Assembly: GCA_051453625.1 (NCBI GenBank)
Contig: JBOZIK010000001.1
Span: 270,178,533-270,216,890 of the forward strand
Direction: 5' to 3'
DNA from: Welwitschia mirabilis
Taxonomy: Eukaryota > Gnetophyta > Gnetopsida > Welwitschiales
DNA length: 38,358 bases
The notes beneath the pieces were generated by a model. It was given only the letters and a program-made list of their open reading frames with translations, did not search any database and had not been told where the DNA came from. Below, piece after piece: positions 33,109-38,358 of the stretch. A program made the position numbers and the translations under genes. Every line of letters begins with the position of its first letter. The stretch's first letter is position 1.

Positions 33109-33299
33109 TTATTTAATTTTAGGAATCAAGATACATAAAAAGCTTGAGAATATGTAGCTACATATCATGAGATTTACAAATATTTAGGTATTAAATTTTC
33201 ACAATTTATTGATCTATCTTAGATTGACCAATTCATCTCCAAAATAATGTTATCTTTTACTACATCAATAATAATTAATTGTATCTGAAAATCTCCCCC

Positions 33300-34435
33300 A
33301 CATAGGATAAAGTATAGTTTTAAACTTGTTGATTGACTTTGGACATAGACACATTTGCTAATTCTATGCATTCCTTAATTAGAGCACAACATAATTTTTC
33401 TCTTATAATAATTATAGGAGATATAAAGTAATGTATGGCTCCAAATCAAATAAGATAATTACTTCTTTAGTATTACATCCTTTTATAACAGAGATTTAAA
33501 ATTTCACCTCTTGATTATCTACAAAATCATTCTACTATTTGAGAAATACTTTTTGATCCTTCAAGCTTTTCTGGTTGTTATCTGGAAAGGTCTTTATAAT
33601 GCAATGAACATTCTTTCATATTATTATTTCCATTACAATTGCAATAGTGATAGTTCTAGTACTAATACTAACTAGGAGTTTTCTAGAAGTTGGATCTCTA
33701 GGGTTGATTACTTGCATATCCTTAATTAGGAACATTTTAATTTATTTTGAATGAAGTCTACCTTGGTTGATCAAAATTTCAATTTTTAAAATTACTAATA
33801 CTGACATTAATTTTGTTGAAGTACAAATTATTATTTGGATAAGACATTTGTAAATAATTTTTCTTAAGGATATGCCCCTGTGGAGGAATTTGTTTCTTAG
33901 TTTTTAGTTGTCTCTGCTAGCTTTGTTCTACTATCTTTTCCTTTTCTATAAACTCTACTAGACTCTTAAGTTGAAACATGGATACATTAGTAGCAACAGA
34001 AGGGAGAAAATTATCAATAAAGAGATTTGTTCTAACTTCTTCATCTAGATGCATATGTAACACATATCTTAATAATTCTATAAATTTACACTCATGAGAT
34101 GCTATGGTAACATTATGAACTTATCTTAAATTATAGAATTCTATAAACTTTTGGTGGATATAGACCTTGGTGATGTACCTCTCCTTAAAGATGTGCTCAA
34201 ATTTTATCAATGAAAGTTCTAGACCTTCTAACTTGGTAATTACTCTTTTTCATCATAGGTTTTCTTCTTATTTTAACATCTAAATAGCTAAGGAAGATTT
34301 TTCGTATTCACCACATCCTAAGGTACTTAAAATGTTTGTAACATCACTTAGCCATGATTTTACTTTGGAAGAATCTTAACCTCCTAAAAACTTTAGTGGA
34401 TTTAACTTAATAAACATTTGAATTAATTTCCTCAT
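33300..34435 (-). pseudogene. gag: gag and protease remnant of the chromovirus-like element
   Basis: ATG at 34435-34433. One frame runs about 180 codons to 33900 with no indel: MRKLIQMFIKLNPLKFLGG, KVKSWLSDVTNILSTLGCGE, YEKSSLAI, a double TGA where WW is expected (A..WW motif), KRVITKLEGLELSLIKFEHI, FKERYITKVYIHQKFIEFYN, CKFIELLRYVLHMHLDEEVR, NLFIDNFLPSV, SLVEFIEK. This is the plant retrotransposon gag domain. All eight or so stops are at Gln- or Trp-like positions. Near 33650 CNCNGNNNMKEC resembles a decayed CCHC zinc knuckle. Near 33450 FGAIHYFISP resembles the protease motif DSGATHSFIS without its Asp. Nothing of RT follows. Confidence 0.85.
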
Positions 34436-35009
34436 ACCCACTTCCTTAGATCAAATGATACCATTTTTTACTTATGAGTTTTTACCTTAATTTTACTATT
34501 TGTAATAGGTACTGCATGAAGATATTCATCCATTCTTCTGGATTAAGGTTGAATGGGGGTTGATTTCCATCATTAGGTTATTAATTCTCTTATGAACTCT
34601 CTTAAATTTGATTAGTTGATACAACTAACCTAGCTTAAAGATTTAGCTGACAATGACGAGGCATTTGAATGAAGGGGAAATTTTGATGAGATTATATTTG
34701 AAAATAGGATAGATATTATTAACGGTTAAACTCAAAAGTATTTTTATAATCTTAGAAAGAACATGGTGATGAGTCCTTATTTATGTCTTAGTCCTTATTT
34801 ATATCTTAAAGTACATAATCAAGTTTATCCCCTTTTTTATTTTTAATAGATAAGGTTTATGAGTTATGAATATGAGTTTTCATTATAAAGTTATGTAACC
34901 ATATAAGTTAGGATGGATAACTTAGTTGGAGATTGAATTATTTATAAAGGTTTTTTATTATAAGGTATTATTTGGTATTATTTTTGTTTGTTTGTTTGTG
35001 TGTGTGTGT

Positions 35010-35047
<38 letters not shown>

Positions 35048-35173
35048 TATGCATTTTTGATATAAACATGTTANNNNNNNNNNNNNNNNNNNNNNNNNNN
35101 NNNNNNNNNNNNNNNNNNNNNNNNNNNNNNNNNNNNNNNNNNNNNNNNNNNNNNNNNNNNNNNNNNNNNNNNN

Positions 35174-35210
<37 letters not shown>

Positions 35211-35855
35211 CGCACGTGCACGCATATTCAAAAGATTAGGCTCTTCAATGAATAATATGAGGTCATTATCCTTAATTATTAAGCTTATTGGAATCCTTCT
35301 AAGTGATTATCATTAATAAAATCTTTAATGACTTGAGTTCATCTTCCTTTTTAGATTTTTTGGGGATTTAGAATTATCATAAATATGATTAGCATAATGA
35401 TAATCTAGGGGCTGGGATTATAGTTAACCTTATGAATACTTTGGAGCTATCAAAATATAATCGACTTCTGAGATTATTTAAGTGCTAAGATTATAATTAA
35501 TGTAATTTTTATAATTAGTAGAATTAACATAAATGTAAATTGATATATATTTAAATAATAGGAAAATTATAAGTATAATAGAATTCATGAATATAAGAAG
35601 TTATAATTAAATTTATGCTTGCCTAGAAGTTAAAGTTATCTTGGAATTAAGTATTACCAATAATATAATTGATTTTACACATGGTTTAAGATTATTATGG
35701 ATATAACCAACTTTATAGCTATTAGGAATTGAGTTTCTTATGGTTACCACTAACTCTATAATTATTAAGGAGAAATGTTGTTAAAATTATAATGGGACTT
35801 ATATTCTTATATATTTATGAGTGCTTAATATAAATATTATGCAAGTTAACCTAGA
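34436..35855 (-). other. Leader between primer site and gag
   Basis: Non-coding, AT-rich, with the GT/GC microsatellite and the 100-N gap. Just before the gag ATG the minus strand has TGGTATCATTTGATC (34465-34451), which recalls a primer binding site, but the better site is at 35867. Confidence 0.5.
34981..35224 (+). repeat. Microsatellite (GT)n to (GC)n with a 100-N gap
   Basis: GTTT units, then (GT)n with one TATG interruption to about 35046, a short unique stretch, 100 N, then (GT)n continuing into GCGCGCGCGCGCACGTGCAC to about 35222. Alternating purine-pyrimidine over this length can adopt Z-DNA. True length unknown because of the gap. Confidence 0.95.
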
Positions 35856-35867
35856 GCTCTATTACCA
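35856..35867 (-). other. Primer binding site, initiator tRNA-Met type
   Basis: Minus strand TGGTAATAGAGC, followed by TCTAGG, versus the canonical TGGTATCAGAGC (two changes). It starts three bases after the CACA that ends the 5' LTR at 35871. It fixes the element's orientation. Confidence 0.8.
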
Positions 35868-35870
35868 ATT

Positions 35871-38358
35871 TGTGACGTCCTCTTTTATCTTACCCTAACT
35901 AAGCACTAATTTTTTTTAATTTCCTTTATTATTTAGTATTTTTCCCTAATAAACATAGTTGAACCTAATACTAAATTATACTTACTTCTTAATTATAACA
36001 TCCATATTATATAAAAGATAAATTATATTACTATCATATGTTTACCTACACTTAATTTCTAGGTTATTTCGGTTTACAAATAATAGAGATGTCATAAGTT
36101 TGTGTCCTTTATTTCTTTCTAGTGTTTGGTTACATAAAAGATATCTTTGTGAATAGTTAAGGAGATGTAAGTGTATTGTTAACATACATGGAAAAATTTT
36201 AAGGATAATACCTAACTAAATATAATAGGAGGTTGTAACTTTAATTAATGGCATTTCAACTCAATATTCTTGCATCCTCCAGATATGAGTTGTTCTACTT
36301 CAGGTTCTAAACTATATAAACATGGTTTGACTCAACTCCATAGGCTTTTACTTTACCTTGATATATCACCAATGCAGGTGACAGACAGTACATGAGGTGG
36401 ATGCATGTTTACAAATAACCTCCACTTCCTTGAAACATCTCCAGATTGTGTAACATGATTCATCAATGCCAAGGGCTCAAGATATTATGTCAGAGTAAGT
36501 TCATACATAGATAAAACAAAATAGTGATTATGCAATCCACCTTCGTGATAAAATCCAAGTTTGAGGGTGAACATTATTAAAATTATCTTGATTTAATCCT
36601 ATTCGATGAATACACCATATAAATGCATGCAAATAATTCTAACTGATGTGGATATTTAATGAATTACTTACCTAGTTATACTAATTCGAATCATCATTTT
36701 GTTCATTTTATAAAAAGAATCATAAAAAAAGCAAGAATATAAGAATAATTCCTTTTCCAAGATTATCATGATAAAAATCTTTATAAAGGAAATAATCTTT
36801 TCTTTTCTTTTTAATCCAAACAAAGGAAATTTTTTTTATTTTTATTTTAATAATAATAAAAAATATAAAATGTCTACTTAAACAAACTAAAACATACCTA
36901 GAGCTATGTCAATCCTAAAAACACTCTTTCATACTCATATGACAATCTTTATGGATTGGTGCAACGAAGGTAAACAAAAAAAAGTGTAGCTCAAGCATAA
37001 TTGTTAAGATATAAGTATTTATCCAACATTTTATATGGCTATATTATAAGTTAATAAAAATTAGTGATAAGCTAGATACTACTTATTCCACTTAACTACT
37101 AAGGTGAAAACACTTATAAGCATGCGCATTCAAAGTAAGCTAAAGAAAAAGGGGTGAAAGGGTTATTTATACAATTAAATACCACTTATAAATAATTTAA
37201 CTTAAATATACTATTAGAAATATATTTNNNNNNNNNNNNNNNNNNNNNNNNNNNNNNNNNNNNNNNNNNNNNNNNNNNNNNNNNNNNNNNNNNNNNNNNN
37301 NNNNNNNNNNNNNNNNNNNNNNNNNNNNNNNNNNNNNNNNNNNNNNNNNNNNNNNNNNNNNNNNNNNNNNNNAGTTTTTTAGAAAATAGACAATAATAGG
37401 TTCCTTAGAATATAACTTAAACTATTTTGAAATTATAAAAGTATTATTTCCAACTTTATCACTTAAGACTAAAAACTATCAAATTTCCTAAAATTCTAGT
37501 CCTACCACACTACACTAAAATGGTTATAACTTTCAACATACTTTGACTTTTTAAATGATTCAAGATGTTTTGAAAAGCTTATTCAATTTCCGATGACCAA
37601 GGGCACAGAAACGTAATTTATGTGCTTACTATTTTTTGCATTTATTTTTTGACATATTTCATCAAATAAATTTTTTAAAAATAAATACTCATTAAAAAAT
37701 TATTATTTTTACATTCTCACGTTTAGGACACAATCTTAGACTTACAAAAAAATTTCACTAATTTACAACTACTAATTAATAAGATATGATATTTCTATCC
37801 TATGCTATATTCTGGAAATTTAATTTCACCATAACAAAAACATGATAAAGTTTCTACAACTATGAACTCAGATTAGGAAAATATTGGATGTACTAACTAA
37901 ATAGTCATAGAAAGGCAAATCAATGATAAAATGAAAAAAAAATAAGCATTATAGGAAGAAAAATCAAATCAATTTAAAAAAATTTGCTATAAGCCTTGAG
38001 ATTTTCCATGGAAGAATACTAGCCTAAAGAGAATTTTTAGGATCAGACTTTACTCCTAATAAGATGGTCTTAATACATAATAGATAAAAATAAACATAAT
38101 ACTAAATAAACCTAGGTACTCAATTTTTTTTAAAATATTAAATCCTTTAGTCACTTGGCCATAGACATCCATTAGTAATCCACCATCACCAAGTATAAGA
38201 GACCCCTTTATATCTCACTATAACATCTTGATGGATGCCAACGAGAGGGGAAAAAATTTTATAACATAATTCGATAAAAGCCATAAATAATTCCATAATA
38301 AAATATCACATAATTTCAATAGAAAAAAGGAGATCATATGGACAATAAGAGTACAGAG
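35871..38358 (-). repeat. 5' LTR, partial (runs off the window)
   Basis: Aligns with the LTR at 29155-33035 in direct orientation; its last bases (about 38280-38358) pair with 31622-31700, so about 1.3 kb lies outside. The 145-N run (37228-37372) corresponds to about 142 bases at 30530-30671 in the other LTR. Confidence 0.85.

Larger units (their letters stand above)
29155..38358 (-). mobile_element. Chromovirus-like Ty3/gypsy element with about 3.9-kb LTRs and only gag-protease inside, 5' LTR cut by window edge
   Basis: Read on the minus strand: 5' LTR (window edge to 35871, ending GACGTCACA), primer binding site (35867-35856), leader with a GT/GC repeat, gag from 34435, a protease remnant near 33450, polypurine tract (33048-33036), and 3' LTR 33035-29155 (TGTCATATCC ... 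GTGTCACA). The LTRs start TG and end CA. RT, RNase H and integrase are absent: only about 400 bp separate the protease remnant from the polypurine tract. This is a gag-only derivative, comparable to non-autonomous gag-carrying LTR elements described in plants. Target-site duplication cannot be checked because the outer end of the 5' LTR is missing. Confidence 0.8.

Noticed and set aside
34451-34465. TGGTATCATTTGATC as primer binding site of the minus-strand element
   Set aside because: It lies just before the gag ATG, no LTR end precedes it, and a better site adjoins the LTR at 35867.
34958-35316. His-Thr or Val-Cys repeat proteins
   Set aside because: Translations of the GT microsatellite and its gap; no coding evidence.
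1-38358. tRNA, rRNA or other structured RNA genes
   Set aside because: No cloverleaf with B-box-like sequence or conserved rRNA segment was recognised; the tRNA-like matches are primer binding sites.

Overview
The window looks like intergenic, repeat-filled nuclear DNA of a seed plant. It is very AT-rich (by eye about 25-30 % GC), has no intact protein-coding gene, and is built almost entirely from decayed LTR retrotransposons of plant lineages (Athila-like, Tat-like and chromovirus-like Ty3/gypsy) plus one large DNA-transposon-like insertion carrying pieces of two plant genes. Very low GC with massive C-to-T decay is known from plants such as Welwitschia and some Rafflesiaceae, but the species cannot be told from this sequence.

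Layout. (1) 1-775 and 9641-about 17335, + strand: one Athila-lineage element. Its reverse transcriptase is cut in two; RNase H, integrase and an extra downstream reading frame follow. (2) 776-9634: an 8.86-kb insertion inside that reverse transcriptase. It is bounded by a perfect 15-bp terminal inverted repeat, has repetitive subterminal blocks, and holds a third copy of the end sequence at 4832. Inside, both on the minus strand, are an EHD (EH-domain/dynamin-like ATPase) C-terminal fragment (3236-3664, perhaps reaching 4512) and the 5' half of a GH9 endo-1,4-beta-glucanase gene (7180-8460, perhaps reaching 6700). Introns are still visible, so this looks like a Pack-type transposon that captured host genomic DNA. 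(3) 17336-18893: LTR-like non-coding DNA. (4) 18896-29154, + strand: a Tat-like Ty3/gypsy element with a tRNA-Met-type primer binding site, a long leader with a 606-bp tandem duplication, then gag, protease, an RNase H placed before the reverse transcriptase, RT, a second RNase H and integrase. (5) 29155-38358, minus strand: a chromovirus-like element with LTRs of about 3.9 kb, a clear primer binding site and polypurine tract, but only gag and a protease remnant between them. Its 5' LTR runs off the right edge.

Most in-frame stops in these elements are explained by CAA/CAG to TAA/TAG or TGG to TGA/TAG changes, so decay has run mainly through C:G to T:A transitions, as expected for heavily methylated, silenced DNA. 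The history is nested: the Athila copy is older than the insertion inside it, and the chromovirus LTR abuts the 3' end of the Tat-like element.

Thirteen runs of N are present: 5079-5178, 10428-10904, 11617-12093, 13252-13393, 13625-13716, 14992-15345, 17955-18166, 25983-25992, 29917-29978, 30717-30726, 31710-31989, 35074-35173 and 37228-37372. Several are flanked on both sides by the same sequence and are probably assembly artefacts. All calls were made by eye; none was checked against a database.
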